NCBI GenBank assembly: GCA_022453515.1 | Contig: JAJNNY010000047.1 | Span: forward strand, 1-64,000 | Reading direction: 5' to 3' | Source: Astrocystis sublimbata | Lineage: Eukaryota; Ascomycota; Sordariomycetes; Xylariales; Xylariaceae | Length of the DNA: 64,000 nt | Part shown: positions 38,801-50,337 of the stretch, in pieces | Numbering within the stretch: the first letter of the stretch is position 1 | How the letters are laid out: every line of letters begins with the position of its first letter | Made by a program: the position numbers and the translations under genes | The notes under the pieces: model-generated | What the model saw: the letters and a program-made list of their open reading frames with translations, nothing else | Database searches by the model: none | What the model was told of the DNA's origin: nothing

Positions 38801-39579
38801 CTCCCGTAACTCCACAACTGAGACCGTAGCTGCTGGATTGTAAGCCCCGATCAATAGGAACCGCAATGTCCAAACGTATAGCTTAGTAAGGCAAAGATAT
38901 TATCGAGCTAATCTTGCGGTCTCCATTCATTAAGTCAGCAATGGCAGAGCGCTGTGGAAAAGTCGCGGCAACTGTGTTGGTTTTTTGTGTGAGGGCATCT
39001 CGGGACCGAGCCTGGCGTCGAAGGAGCGAGCCGCGACGATAGCTTCATCCCACTTGCGAAGCCAAGCAAAGCAGATTTCTCTCCACTAGCCCGGAATCAC
39101 AATCACAATCACGATCAGTTCGATGGCATTGAGCGTTATGAACCTTGCACATCGGTTGAGTATAGAGTAATAAGTCTCATTTCTCTCGTCCGGCTAATGC
39201 AGCACGTGCTTCAGGCTTTGCCCTTCGTCTGCGGTGGTTGTAGACTTCATGGTAATCCCAGTCTTGGTGTGGGTGAATGGTACGAAAAGCAGACTCGGTC
39301 CCGAGAATAGCCTCGTGTCCGAACTAGCAGCAAATCCGGCCGTTTCAATACGTGCTAAGTAACCCAACGGCTCCTTCACTGCAGTCAGTCAGTCAGTCGG
39401 CCAGTCACTAACACCTGCTTGCTTGCGAGGTTGCTCCTGCGTTCAAGGCCTTGCTTTCATAGATAGCAGCGTAGTAAGTAATTCTTAAACTTGTTTCTTC
39501 TTTATTCATTATTATTCTTATTGGGTACTTTGTTTAGTTGAACCCAGCACGAGGGAAATGCCTCTGTTTACTTTTACTA
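35853..39579. other. 3.7-kb intergenic region without a recognised gene
   Basis: Contains microsatellites (CATC near 36786-36802, CAGT at 39382-39398) and a CAGCTAGCCGG near-palindrome at about 36096. The frame at 36652-37119 is open for 155 codons but has no domain and odd composition, so I did not call it. Confidence 0.55.
39382..39398. repeat. (CAGT)n microsatellite
   Basis: Four CAGT units upstream of the 3' end of the DUF3176 gene. Confidence 0.85.
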
Positions 39580-41623
39580 CTACCGATCACTCGCCAAATG
39601 CCTAGTAATCGTCATGGTCCTCGACCTCAACCCCATGAAGTGATCCGGCGGCCCCTCATGCAATGAGCCCGGGCCGGAACCACTGCCGGGGCCCGAGCCC
39701 GCAAGCTGGTACGAGACATCAGGCAGCAGCAGCGGCGTCAGCGACGACTTCCACACCAGCTGCTTCTTCTTGCGCGTCAGGAAGATGACGCAGACGAGGC
39801 AGAAGGCCGACGCCGCGACAACAGTCGCCAGCGGCGTGATCCACGGCCAGTGCACCTGGATGAAGGCCTGCGTGGTGTAGACGTCGCCGTGGACCGTGGT
39901 GGCGTTGGGACCCGACATCATGCGGTACGACATGCCGCGCGCCACGTTGTCCATGGTGGCCGGGATGTCCGGGCTGCTGTACAGCGCCGAGGCGCCGATC
40001 TGCTTGTTCGCGGCCACGGCGCCGCTGATGGTGAACAGGTTGCCGAGGATCGACTCGATGTTCTCGCCGTCGAGGTAGCTGATCTGGAACGAGTTGTTGA
40101 TGGCCTTTTCGCCCAGCGACTCGCTCGCGTCGAGCGGCGCCAGGTTCCGGTACCATGGCGCGTCCGGCACGGGACTTTCCGAGTTGTTGAGCTTGATGAT
40201 GTGCTCGTCGCCGCGCGCCAGGGTGCCGTTCGTCGTATTCCACCCAGAGTACCGCCGGCCGCAGAACGAGATCATGCACTCGTACGCCTCCATCTGGTCC
40301 ATCCAGGTGTCCATCGTCGACGTGCCCTCGTCGTCCGGGAAGCGGATGATGCCCATGCGCACTGGCATGCCGAGGCCGGCGAAGGCCGAGTTGAGACCCT
40401 CGGCCGTGGCGTTGGTGAGCGTGTGCTTGAAGCCGCTGTGCGCGTCGGAACTGGCGTAGCCCTGCATCGACAGGTTGCTCGGCGTCGTGAAGGAGTACAC
40501 CTGGCCGTAGGTCACGTTGAGTTCCTGTCGCTTGATCGTCTTGGCGATGTCTGTGCATTCGCTGCAGACGCCGAAGGTGGTGAAGGTTGGGTAGCTGCAT
40601 GTCGAGCCCGGGCAGTCGAACGGCGGGTCCTTGACGACGTCGTATACGCCGTTGACGGCCGCCGCAGTCATCGGGTTGTCGCGTGGTCCGACTGTGAGCT
40701 AGAGTCAGAGGTGTTCCCACGGAGAATTGTTTGGGAAGGGGTGAGTTTGGATTACCTATCACGGCGGAGACGCCGTCCACGCCATGACTCTGGAAGTCAT
40801 ACGCCGTCGAAAATGACACGGATGACTGGCTGCCGGGGATGGTGATGACGCGCTCCTCAAAACGAAGCAGCTGCTGCGAGAAGGGCTCGAATGCCAGAGA
40901 AAGTAGGATGATGACGCAGCCCAGATACGCGATGAAGTGCCCCGATCGCACTGTCCAGAACATCCGCATGGCGCCCAAGGGGCCTCGGCTGGCGTCGTCG
41001 TAACGCTGCAGGTCTTGCAGACTGTTTCGTCGTGTTAGAATATGCGATCCTTGCGGAACATTCAAAAGACTATGGCTGCGTTACCTGTCTGGTTTCTTGG
41101 CGAGATGTATCCATTTCAGCTGACTGATCGTCTGTCCCAGAGCATAGATGAGCGATGCTTTTGAGGCGATAGAGAGAATGGCCACAACGGCGTTGGGCGA
41201 AACCGCAATGGTCCAGCTCGATAGAGGCTGATTCTCCACCCGCGACAGAAGGATGATCAGAGCTAGAAGGAACAGCACACTGCAGACTTGACTGAAGATC
41301 TCGGGCGCCCAGCCGTGGTTGAGCCTGTCCCACACGGAAATGTTGACGGCAGGATCCGAAGCGGTGGTGTTCTGTGGCACTTCCGTCACCGTCTCCCACG
41401 CTCCGTTGTTCTCCTTGGGCATGAAGGACGTCCCTGGTGTGGCGCGGTCGTGCATGGCGTATTCCTGGGGGTCCCCGCCGTACTGTTGGTGAGTCGTCGT
41501 GGGGTTGTCGTGAGGGAATTCCGAAACGTCCTGGTCGTGGATCACATCGTAGGGCTGATTGTGTGAGTATACACCACTATTCCATCCTTCGTGCGGGTAC
41601 TGAGCACCACCGTTCGCGTCCAT
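39580..41623 (-). CDS. DUF3176 family membrane protein
   Basis: Predicted 638 residues from exons 41623-41085, 41021-40756 and 40691-39580 (read downward). An N-terminal hydrophilic tail of about 100 residues is followed by three membrane segments (about 103-125, 137-163 and 209-227), a large presumably extracytoplasmic domain with several N-x-S/T sites and paired cysteines (CPGSTCSYP, CSECTDI), a last membrane helix (552-573) and a Gly/Ser/Pro-rich tail. The join KKPDSLQDLQRYDDASRGPLGA carries the family hallmark D-x-A-S-R-G-P. This architecture fits the Pfam DUF3176 family, which is expanded in Pezizomycotina and has no known function. The opposite strand is open for 331 codons but is a shadow. 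Confidence 0.85.
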
Positions 41624-42949
41624 CTCGTCCTTCCTTCAGAGTGACTGCGGTGCTGAACTTATGATGTGAAGAACAGCATGTGGAAAGGAAAGATGAACGC
41701 GCTGTTTTGAATCGGGACATGGCTCTAGTGCCTGCTAAGTAGGAGTAGACGATGTGGTGCGATCAAGGTCAGACTATGTCCCACCAGTCACCATCGCGTT
41801 CGCCAACCAATCTGAGGCCTCTATCGAGATTTCACCGCTAATTATAGCACATCCCCACGTTGTCCATGCGTCGCATGAGGCTTGGCATGTGGGTTGCCAC
41901 TGGGCTGGGATGGGATGGGATGAGATCTGCCCATTGTATCTACTCCCTAGGTAAAACTCGAGTTGAACAAAATAAGATTCATATGGCCGTATAATAACTG
42001 GATGAGACGTTCATATATCACGATGATAGGTGTCATTGGTGAATGCGACCGTGTGATTGAGTAAGAATATGATCGTGAAGGTCCCAGAACGATGGAGCGC
42101 TGGATCGTAGGCTGAGCGACCCCCTGTCGGTAGTTGAAGCGAAAGCTGCGCCTTACAGACGCACTAGCCGCTGACGAATATAATTTGGGCTCCAGACCAG
42201 CCCAAAAACAGTCAGTTCTCATCCTTAGCGAGAACACTGCTCGGCAAGTTCCTTGAAATCAAATCGGAGATAATCGCAATGTCTTGAACAGAAAGCCGAC
42301 GGGGTCCCAGGATGAGATTTGAGATGTAGTGTATAGCAAAGCGATGAATTACCCCTGAAGAAAGAGAGCAGTAATAGTGTCCTCAATCGGGCGCAAAGGT
42401 CTTGGACAAACGTGGCTTCCGTGCGTGCATCACCTTCTATCAATCGTAAACGCGCCAGGCCTTCATATGGGCACTTTAAAGACATGAAGCTGGGATTGAG
42501 TTGTGTTAGGGTTTGAAAAAGATCGAGGTATAGATGAGATGAATGTGGTGACCAGGCGATAACTATGAGAGGTTCTTGAACACACTATGCCTCGTACCTG
42601 CCTATTCACCAGCATTGACCTCTGAGACCTGGTGCGCCGCATGTAGGCTTCGTATTCCTTACCGTAGCGTAGAGTCTCATCAACCGTACAAAATGAAGGC
42701 CATGTTTTGGGGGGGGGATCAAAATTGAAGAGTAGTTGGAATAGCATTAAAAACCACTGAAGTATATATTTAAGGTTATATCGCTTCACCTGCATGTGCT
42801 TCATATGCAAAGGACCCACGAAATTCTCATCCAGTCCGCACTCTTTGCCCCGTGTGATTAATTACAACACGAGCACGATTGCATCAAGTTGCACCTGTCT
42901 ACTATCCGCATCCGTAGTCTGGCTTCATTATATCTCATTCCACTTATTC
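41624..42949. other. Intergenic region between DUF3176 and repeat-protein genes
   Basis: Nothing recognised. Short minus-strand frames between 41947 and 42819 have no domain content. It carries the DUF3176 promoter side. Confidence 0.6.
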
Positions 42950-43852
42950 CTAAGCCGCTGCCAAGGTACCTTTGAGTCTCTGATCTGCTTCGTCCATCGC
43001 AGCGGTATGAAACTTGCGATGTTCGACCATACTATCATCAGCGCCCGCCAATCTCTCCTCAGCTTCCCTCATCGCCTGGATGTGAAATTTCCTATGCTCA
43101 ATCATGCTATCATCCGCAGCATTCAGTCGCTCATCAGCCTCTCTCATCGCCGCGGCATGAAATTTGCGATGGTCCTCGATCGCGCCCTGCGCCTCCGCCA
43201 ACCGCTTGTCCGCCTCTCGCATGGCCTCGACGTGGAATTTCCGATGCTCAACCATACTATCATCCGCCTGCGCTAAGCGTTCGTCGGCCTCTTTCATCGC
43301 CTGTTTGTGGAACTTGCGATGCTCCTCAATCGCGCCCTCCGCCTGCGCCAGACGTTCATCCGCCTCCTTCATAGCTTCAATATGAAACTTCCTGTGCTCG
43401 ACCATGCTGTCGTCCGCCGCATTTAATCGCTCGTCGGCCTCCTTCATAGCCGCGGCATGGAACTTGCGGTGCTCCTCTATGGCGCCCTGGGCTTGCGCGA
43501 GGCGCTCGTCGGCTTCCTTCATGGCGGCCGTGTGGAACTTGCGGTGCTCGACCATGCTGTCGTCGGCGGCGGCCAGGCGCTCGTCGGCCTCGCGCATGGC
43601 CTCGGCGTGGAAGATGCGGTGCTTCACCATGCTCTTCTCCGCCTCGGACACCATGGCGTCATGCCCGATGGTCATGAGCTCGCTCGCGCACCGCTCCATG
43701 ACGCGCTGGTGCTCCTCCTGCAGCCGCAGGAACTGCGCGTCATCTTGGGATTGCGACGACGCCGCGGTCGATTTGTGGGCGGCCGCGATGGACGACTGCA
43801 ACTTCGCTACTTGCGCTTGCAGCTGCTCGAGTTGCGTTGCCGCATCAGGCAT
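42950..43852 (-). CDS. Protein of nine 25-residue EHRKFH-type helical repeats
   Basis: Single exon, 300 residues. Residues 1-70 hold a short coiled coil (LEQLQAQVAKLQ). From about residue 73 to the end there are nine units of exactly 25 residues. The pattern is x-[MI]-[VE]-E-H-R-K-F-H-x-x-A-M-[KR]-E-A-D-E-R-L and five linking residues. Most units alternate between an SMVEHRKFH type and an AIEEHRKFH type, so the DNA is a 75-bp minisatellite with a partly 150-bp period. 25 residues make about seven helical turns, so a long amphipathic helix or coiled coil is expected, with paired His on one face. There is no signal peptide or membrane segment. I do not recognise a family; a structural or metal-binding role would be a guess. 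Confidence 0.8.
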   Translation of the reverse strand: MPDAATQLEQLQAQVAKLQSSIAAAHKSTAASSQSQDDAQFLRLQEEHQRVMERCASELMTIGHDAMVSEAEKSMVKHRIFHAEAMREADERLAAADDSMVEHRKFHTAAMKEADERLAQAQGAIEEHRKFHAAAMKEADERLNAADDSMVEHRKFHIEAMKEADERLAQAEGAIEEHRKFHKQAMKEADERLAQADDSMVEHRKFHVEAMREADKRLAEAQGAIEDHRKFHAAAMREADERLNAADDSMIEHRKFHIQAMREAEERLAGADDSMVEHRKFHTAAMDEADQRLKGTLAAA

Positions 43853-45347
43853 GGTGATATCAGGAGGCTTAGCTTAGCGCTGGTTGATCGTGATAGTTGT
43901 GGTGGTGTTGGTGGCACTCGTGGCTGGTGAGAAGCGATGCGGGGCCCCTGATTATTACGCTGCTGATTTTGGTGATCGGCCCAATTGATGTGATGGCGAA
44001 GAAAGCCGATAATCACGATTTTGCGAAATCTCCTGTACGATCTGATTGGTAGAGAATATGAACTGCATATACAGTAGGATGTTACAGATTGGAAAGATTT
44101 GAAATATGTTGATCGAGATAAACATATGCGTGCCAACAACGTCAGGAGCAGAAATACGAAGACATCGAGTCAGGCCTGTGATCAGATTGTGACGTCACTG
44201 CATCCCTGCGCCATACATTGACCCCAGATAAACTTGATGTGGGCGCATGTGAGCCGAGATGACAACACTATGTTGTCGTGATCGCATTTCACTGCTAGAA
44301 AATCCCATGTTGTTTTTTAAAAATCAAGAAAATACAAAAAGTAAAAGAGATATAGAGTGATTACTTAACGAAGAGATTACAATTTCCAAGCTACTTCCCA
44401 AGCAAGTCTCTGAGCAAGTGAGGGTCTGGTGGTTTTGTTGGTCTCTCCGCCCGGTGGTCTGATACAGGGGTATATGCAGCAGGGGTCGCTCTACGTTTTT
44501 GCCGCAGTGTGTTCTTGACAGCTTCAGCACATTGCAACGTTTGGAGTGACGGTTGCAGCTCTTGACAAGTTGAAAGCTAAGCCGCGGTTGAAGCCACCAC
44601 GAGCGACTTGGATTGTTTTTACTTGCAATATTCCCAAGAATGAATTCGAGTTTGGCGAAGGACAGCTGAAAATTTAGCTGACTTGGGTCAAGGTTACATT
44701 TAGCTGCTCATTCAGCTCGAATAGCCAGCGCCATATTTGGACCAAATTCATAAATCATGGGTAATTAAGCTGCAGGTCAACGCGAACACCCCTTGTAGGG
44801 CTGAAAGCGATTATCTCGAGATACCCCTCTGGTGGATCCGATCACACTAGCAGGTCGGGGGAAGCTGTTTGCCAATTGCACATCTCAATTGGGCAATCAG
44901 GCGCATCAACCTTAGGAGTATTTCGGACTAGGTGCGTTTGTGCAGCTGTATCCGACATGATCTAGACCTCTGTGTTGGTTAAGCCTTCATCGAAACAGTT
45001 GTCCAATTGGCCCGCTTGCCTTCAACTGTTCCCAGCTAGGTAGGTGAGGGCCGTTCCGGCCGGCAACTAACCCCGGCCTGCCGCCTCTCGATCGAACAAG
45101 CTGAAGTTCAGCTGCCTACGCATCGTGAATAGTGTATTTTGGGGTCAACATGATGGTGCACAGTAGCGACAATGCTCGTCGAGATGGCGGTGTTGATCGT
45201 ACCATAACCTACTTCGCTGTCTGATTTCTGTATAAAGATGAGGACGTTGCCCGTCCATCTACGGGAAAATCATAGTTTGATCTCAGAATTTCATCAACTT
45301 GCTCATTCTACTGGCTTGAGAACTCACATGCCCATTAAATACTCACA
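43853..45347. other. Divergent intergenic region
   Basis: 1.5 kb between the starts of the repeat-protein gene and the 180-residue nuclease-like gene. No reading frame of note. A TATA-like box for the latter lies at 45231. Confidence 0.6.
45231..45238 (+). promoter_or_regulatory. TATA box of the nuclease-like gene
   Basis: TATAAAGA, 117 bases before the start codon. Confidence 0.5.
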
Positions 45348-45890
45348 ATGAACGCCGACATACAAGACACCCCTGTCCACTTCGTGGCCGTCTGGCTAAA
45401 AGACCAACCCCTCGCATCCAAGCCGCCAGCATGGAAAGGCGGCTGGGAGCGCTGGGCCCAAGGCCAGGTGGCGCTCTACATGGACGACCGCGACGGCTAC
45501 AAGGTCTGGCCCGAGGAGCACATCTACGCGAACGCCGCCGACAACGACAAGGCCTGCGACCTCGACTTTGCCAAGAACGGCGTGCACACCTACTGCGAGC
45601 TCAAGTGCCTGAGCGAGGTCAACGATGACACTGCCAACAAGTTCCTCAAAGCTGTTAAGAAGGACTACGAGAAGGTCCAGACGAAGCTCGTCCCTGCGGC
45701 TAAGGGGTCGACCATGTGGGTTGTGGCGCTGTCGCAGCAGCAGTTCCGCGACTCCATCGTGCAGGAAGCGCAGGATCCGCAGTTTGCGTTCTGGCAGCGG
45801 TTCAAGTATGTCACGGTGCAGGCGCCGGGCAATTGGCCGGGGAAATGTACCTTCGACATTTGGTATTGGAAGTTTGTGAACAATGTTTAG
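45348..45890 (+). CDS. Uncharacterised protein with PD-(D/E)XK nuclease-like motif (180 residues)
   Basis: Single exon. I do not recognise a named family. The central part reads E34 in a helix (WERWAQGQVALYM), then D71 or D73 in ACDLDF, then E84-L-K86 in YCELKCLSE after about 12 residues, with hydrophobic residues alternating around both. This order (helix Glu, Asp, then E-x-K) is that of PD-(D/E)XK restriction-endonuclease-like folds. A helix rich in Lys (FLKAVKKDYEKVQTKL) follows, then a strand (MWVVALS), also as in that fold. No signal peptide or membrane helix is seen. It could act on nucleic acid or be a catalytically idle relative; this is inference from a motif only. Confidence 0.75.
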   Translation: MNADIQDTPVHFVAVWLKDQPLASKPPAWKGGWERWAQGQVALYMDDRDGYKVWPEEHIYANAADNDKACDLDFAKNGVHTYCELKCLSEVNDDTANKFLKAVKKDYEKVQTKLVPAAKGSTMWVVALSQQQFRDSIVQEAQDPQFAFWQRFKYVTVQAPGNWPGKCTFDIWYWKFVNNV

Positions 45891-46474
45891 ATGAGAGAAG
45901 TGCAGGGCATCGTCATGGTTGTCTTAGGGAGGGGACTTTGCAATCGATTTGCTAAGTATTTTGCACCGGAATATTGCATGCTGGGGGGGTGTCTGTTAGC
46001 GTTGCGCAAAGGCTTTGGGGCCCTGTAGTATAGCTGAACTTTTCAGTCTTGTTTGGAAATCGTGCAAGTTTTGTTTTAAATGAAACGACGAGAAATGAGA
46101 AACATGGAACTGTATAGGTTGCTGGCTTGAGTTGATCGACAGCTCTCCGAGAAAGGTTTTTCTAGACCTACCGGTGGCTTAACTTATAGGCATAGAATTT
46201 GCATATTGGTCCGACTTTCGATCAATTCATTACATGCACTATGCTATGAAGACAATTATGGTTTCGCGAGAGGCAGTAGCAAAGTCCGACGCTAGTCAAT
46301 CGACCAATGAACCTTGAATGTGGACGTTTACTATATACCACGGAGAAACCGCAGCGAGATCACGTCGACAACGTGACAAGACCACCGCATCTGGTCAGAC
46401 CAATCGTAGTCCCTAATTACATATCAAAGCGTAGTCTATCATCGATATTAAGACCAAACGACCCAATAAAAACC
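45891..46474. other. Intergenic region between convergent genes
   Basis: 3' flanks of the nuclease-like gene and the MYND-DUF4470 gene. Nothing else seen. Confidence 0.65.
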
Positions 46475-48618
46475 CTACTCGGCCAGCTGGCTGCCATGAA
46501 ACTCGGGTACTAGCTTCCACTCGACATATCTCTCTTGCCCAGTCTGGGCGGAGCCGAGCAAAAGAGCAAAGTCTTCTTTTGCTTGCTGTGTAGGTCGCTG
46601 ATCGTACATTCTCCATGGCCAGGGCTTGACGATTGTGTGTGGCGACTTCATCTGCGTGCCAGAAGTCAGGACCGCCTCTACAATGCGGTTTCCACGCATG
46701 TAACTACAATGGTCAATGTCAGCATCGAATACTTTTACTCTGGTGCCTATGTTTATTGTACGGCATACCTATCGAAATACCAATCCATGTCTAGGATGAG
46801 TTTTATCGCCGATACCATCTTCATGAAGGTGGGGTGACTTGACGACGACACGATCTGAGGTCCTAACTCCGGCATGTATCGCAAGACCTTTTTCATCTGT
46901 TCTTTCAGGAAGCCAGCCCTGACTTGATTGGGGGTTATTGTTTCAGTCAGTAATCTCGTCTCAGCAACTGCGTTCAGATACAGCGTGATGAGTGTAGCAT
47001 GCGGATTGACGGATACAGGTTGAAGCAGGGGTCGGAAAGTTCTGAGCGTTGTTTCGGTTCGGAGATACGATAGGTCCGTAATGTTGCCCACCTGGGGAGG
47101 TTAGTTGATCATGCATCTATACTCCAGTCATTAATATGTAGACAGGGTCAAATACTTACATCGATCCGATCAAAATGCTTTCCTTCCAGAGTTGCTGGCA
47201 AATCCTGTGCATCAACACGTAGAAGCACGAACGAGGTAGGCAAAGATCGTATCTGGCTATGGAATCTGGCAAACTCTACTTTGAGGTAGAAGTATAGCTT
47301 GCCGTACAAATCGTTTGTCGCAGGTCCGACGTAGAATTCCCGTAGAGTTTCCATCGACCAACCGGCCAACGGGTCCGCTTTATCCATCTGCGGCCATATA
47401 TCAGAGAAGAACATGGTCCTTGCGAGCCGATGACACTAGCAACAAGCATTGGAGTAACAGGGAATACGATACGTACGGATTTGGGCAAGTATAATGCCCC
47501 CGAGATTGGGCAAAGGGCAGCAGGACGCCGTCCTCGCGAAACTTCGTCGTTGCTAGCCTTGTAGATGGGGACATGGACAACAAGGCCCAGTCGACATGGT
47601 CAATTCGCTCTGGATCACACGTAACCTTTTGGCGCAGCCTTTGTGCGTCGTCTTTGGATAAGGGCTCGGTATTGCTAGTGCCACGAGGAATGTCTAAATA
47701 GCGACGCAAGGCGAACCAGTCGTCTCGAGTCAGCACAAGCCTGAGAGAACTTGTTCCAAATTGCCACGTTTTCCCCAACAGTGTTGGTCCCGGTTTCTGT
47801 GCAATTTTGGTGCATACATCCTCTATCATCGGCAAGACTTTACTCAGAAGCATCTGCTGGCAGGCGTCGGTAATCAAAGTGGAATACCACACATGCACTA
47901 CACACTCAGAGGCCACAACAGGATTATCCTCGACGAAGAAGATGAGAAGCATTATGGCATTGCGAGCGACGATGTTAAGATCACGATCATTGATGGTGAT
48001 GTTGATGTGGCCCTGGTAAGCCGAAGGGAGGGTCGTAACAGAAAAGATAGCATTGCCCATGTCCCCAGATGCTTCAATAGGGTTAGCATTGAGTCACACA
48101 AGACACACCACTTCAGTCATGCGCAAATAAGCAAATATAAGAAGATGTATTTACCAGCATACAACATGTTGACGGGGCCTGCGAAATCGAGGCCTTCATT
48201 CAGACCAAGTTGTACCACGTCGATTGCGGGTACATTTCCCCAAAGTAAATTTCCCTGAAGGTACTTCACCGGCCCAATCGTTTCCGGATCCTCGTCTGAG
48301 ATTAAAAACGCCGGTGGTCTATTTTCGAAAAACCAGCGAGGCTTCCATGACTCTTCCATGTAGGATGAGTTGCAATCCTTGCCATGGGTGGCCCAGTGGG
48401 ATGTTTGGCAAGCCTTGCTGCAGTACTATATTGACCAGCTGTGAGTACTTAGATTGACCGTGGATATGATGTCTAAAGGAGCAACCAACCGTGATCAGCA
48501 GACACTTTTTGCAGGCGAGGTTGCCAGGCTCATCGCAAGGTGTGGCATTGGAATCATTGCCACAGCAGGGCCGCGAAGCGATTCGCATTTCCTGAAGGCC
48601 AGTGTCGAAAGTCTCCAT
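46475..48618 (-). CDS. MYND zinc-finger and DUF4470 protein
   Basis: Predicted 601 residues from six exons read downward: 48618-48490, 48425-48155, 48071-47477, 47418-47160, 47091-46769 and 46703-46475. The first join completes a MYND finger (CKKCLLITYCSKACQTSHW, then HGKDC). DUF4470 follows, with WGNVPAIDVVQLGLNEG and SGDMGNAIFSV around exons 2 and 3. The DPLAGW and NPTMFF signatures typical of these fungal proteins come later. MYND fingers bind proline-rich peptides; DUF4470 has no settled function, and fungi often carry several copies. Introns 2 (48154-48072) and 4 (47476-47419) seem to use AAG acceptor sites, because only these keep the conserved frame. A missed small exon is possible but not needed. 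Confidence 0.87.
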
Positions 48619-50337
48619 GTTGGGTTCTGTGTAGGGCTTCCGAGTGCGTGCAGAGATGAGATAGAACAGAGTGTCATGCGAAGGGTTCTCTGATTATTAT
48701 GTTCAGAGAAGAATCAAGGACTGCAGATGTGACAGGCGTCTAGAATGTGAGAATGAGGGCAGAGTGGTCCATTGTGTACCTTTCGACACGAAAGGAGGAT
48801 GCAGATCGGGCAAGCTGCGAGCTGCTGCAAGGTTGTGTCTCTAAATCTAGGCACCTGACCTTAGTGAATACAAAGGTAGTGAATAGTGTCCAGGCAACAT
48901 CTGTTGCCCCACTGTAATTAGGTATATAAGTAGATAGACTTGGGACAGGCCCTTGCAGACCTGTCTCTCTACTTTATCCAGCCCACTATTACCACAGTAT
49001 TCGGACCTTACCTTCATAGTAGCAACTACGTGACGGCTAGAATACCCGGTAATTGGGAGGCACAAGGTACTGCGAAGTGAGCTATCCCAGCCACAGGAGA
49101 AGCAACAAAGACTTAATGCGAGCCTTAGGTAGAATGAGGACGGTATAGTTGTGTTGTGTTTAGCTTCTGGGGGTTTCAAAGTGTCTTACTAGGCCTGTTC
49201 GTTGCCACATTCCTCCAGTTGTTTTTGACAACAGCCATTCACTCCCCCTTTGTACTGCCATAGGTACAAACGAATTACGATTGCAATAGGTAAATGACAG
49301 ACCGAAAGTCCAGAAAATATAAGATATGATGAAACCTATGATTTTCCGCAATCGTAAGACGCAGCTATTGACGTATCATTCAATGCAGGATATTCTCACC
49401 GAGCGGTGTATGTGGCAACATGTAATGTAGCGGTCGACATACTTCGTTGCATGTGGCGAGATATATTGTGATATCTGCAGAGTACGCAGAAGCTTAGTTC
49501 TCTCGGTCTCAGTTCGGTCATCGATACTACGTTGGCCCCAATCAACCTCCGTTTGTTACTTTCTGTTTGCCGGCTCCAGTAACATTGGCAGAAGAACCAG
49601 GCACAAGGGTGTCAGGAAACTTGACCACACTGTGCTTAGTGGGTTGAACTATATTGCTTCCATTTTGCATCTTGAATGATTTTGATCTAGTAGACGGGTG
49701 TGTGCTCGTGGCCTCTTTTATTGGCGAGTATCTTCTAATGCCCAATTTCTGTTTGTATCGGTAGGCTACTTAAGTACCTATATGAGATCAGAGCGATGAA
49801 AGTGCACTTCAGTTCACATCCGGGCTCCCGTTTCCATCGCGAGAGGGGCCAGCCTAGAAGTTTCTAGACCTGTATGGCTTGCTGCCTCGCAAGAAATAAA
49901 ATGAGGCTGTCATCCTCTTGGACTTAGGTGCCAATCAGCCTGGCTGCAAGACATGCATATGCATCCCTTAGTTGCCTCACAAGTGTCTTGCCGGGTAGAT
50001 GGTTGCCGGAATAGAAACAGCCATTGATATCCCGTTGGTTGAAACCATAAAGTGGACCTGTGGCGGGAGGCAACAGCGCCTCCCGACTGCAAACGAATAA
50101 TTTCGGCTCCGAAATGTCCAGAGAGGCTGTGAAAGAGTCATTCTACCATTCGCATTGCATACCTATACATGCTAGGTGAGTACTTAAGTAAGTATACACC
50201 TTCACCTTGAACATCTTGTGACGACCTGGCTTGATCCCTCATTTTCTTACCTGCATTACTTCGCATGAATACAAGCCCATTCATTGGTCAACCCTCAGTT
50301 TGCTGTCTAGAACCGATAAATTCAACAACTTCTCGAG
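48619..50337. other. Divergent intergenic region between MYND-DUF4470 and dynamin-like genes
   Basis: 1.7 kb with no recognised gene. Short minus-strand ORFs at 48847-49351 and 49542-50092 carry no domain. Confidence 0.6.

Noticed and set aside
39850..40845. 331-codon plus-strand ORF
   Set aside because: Antisense shadow of the GC-rich third exon of the DUF3176 gene; Arg/Val/His-rich composition and no domain.
39719..41065. 448-codon minus-strand ORF partly in a different frame of the DUF3176 gene
   Set aside because: After the genuine exon 2 part it reads through the intron into a Arg/His-rich shadow frame; the spliced model keeps the family sequence.
43404..43930. Plus-strand 157-codon ORFs opposite the repeat protein
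   Set aside because: A coding tandem repeat keeps other frames open as well. Only the minus strand gives a protein-like repeat with heptad-type hydrophobics and charged surfaces.
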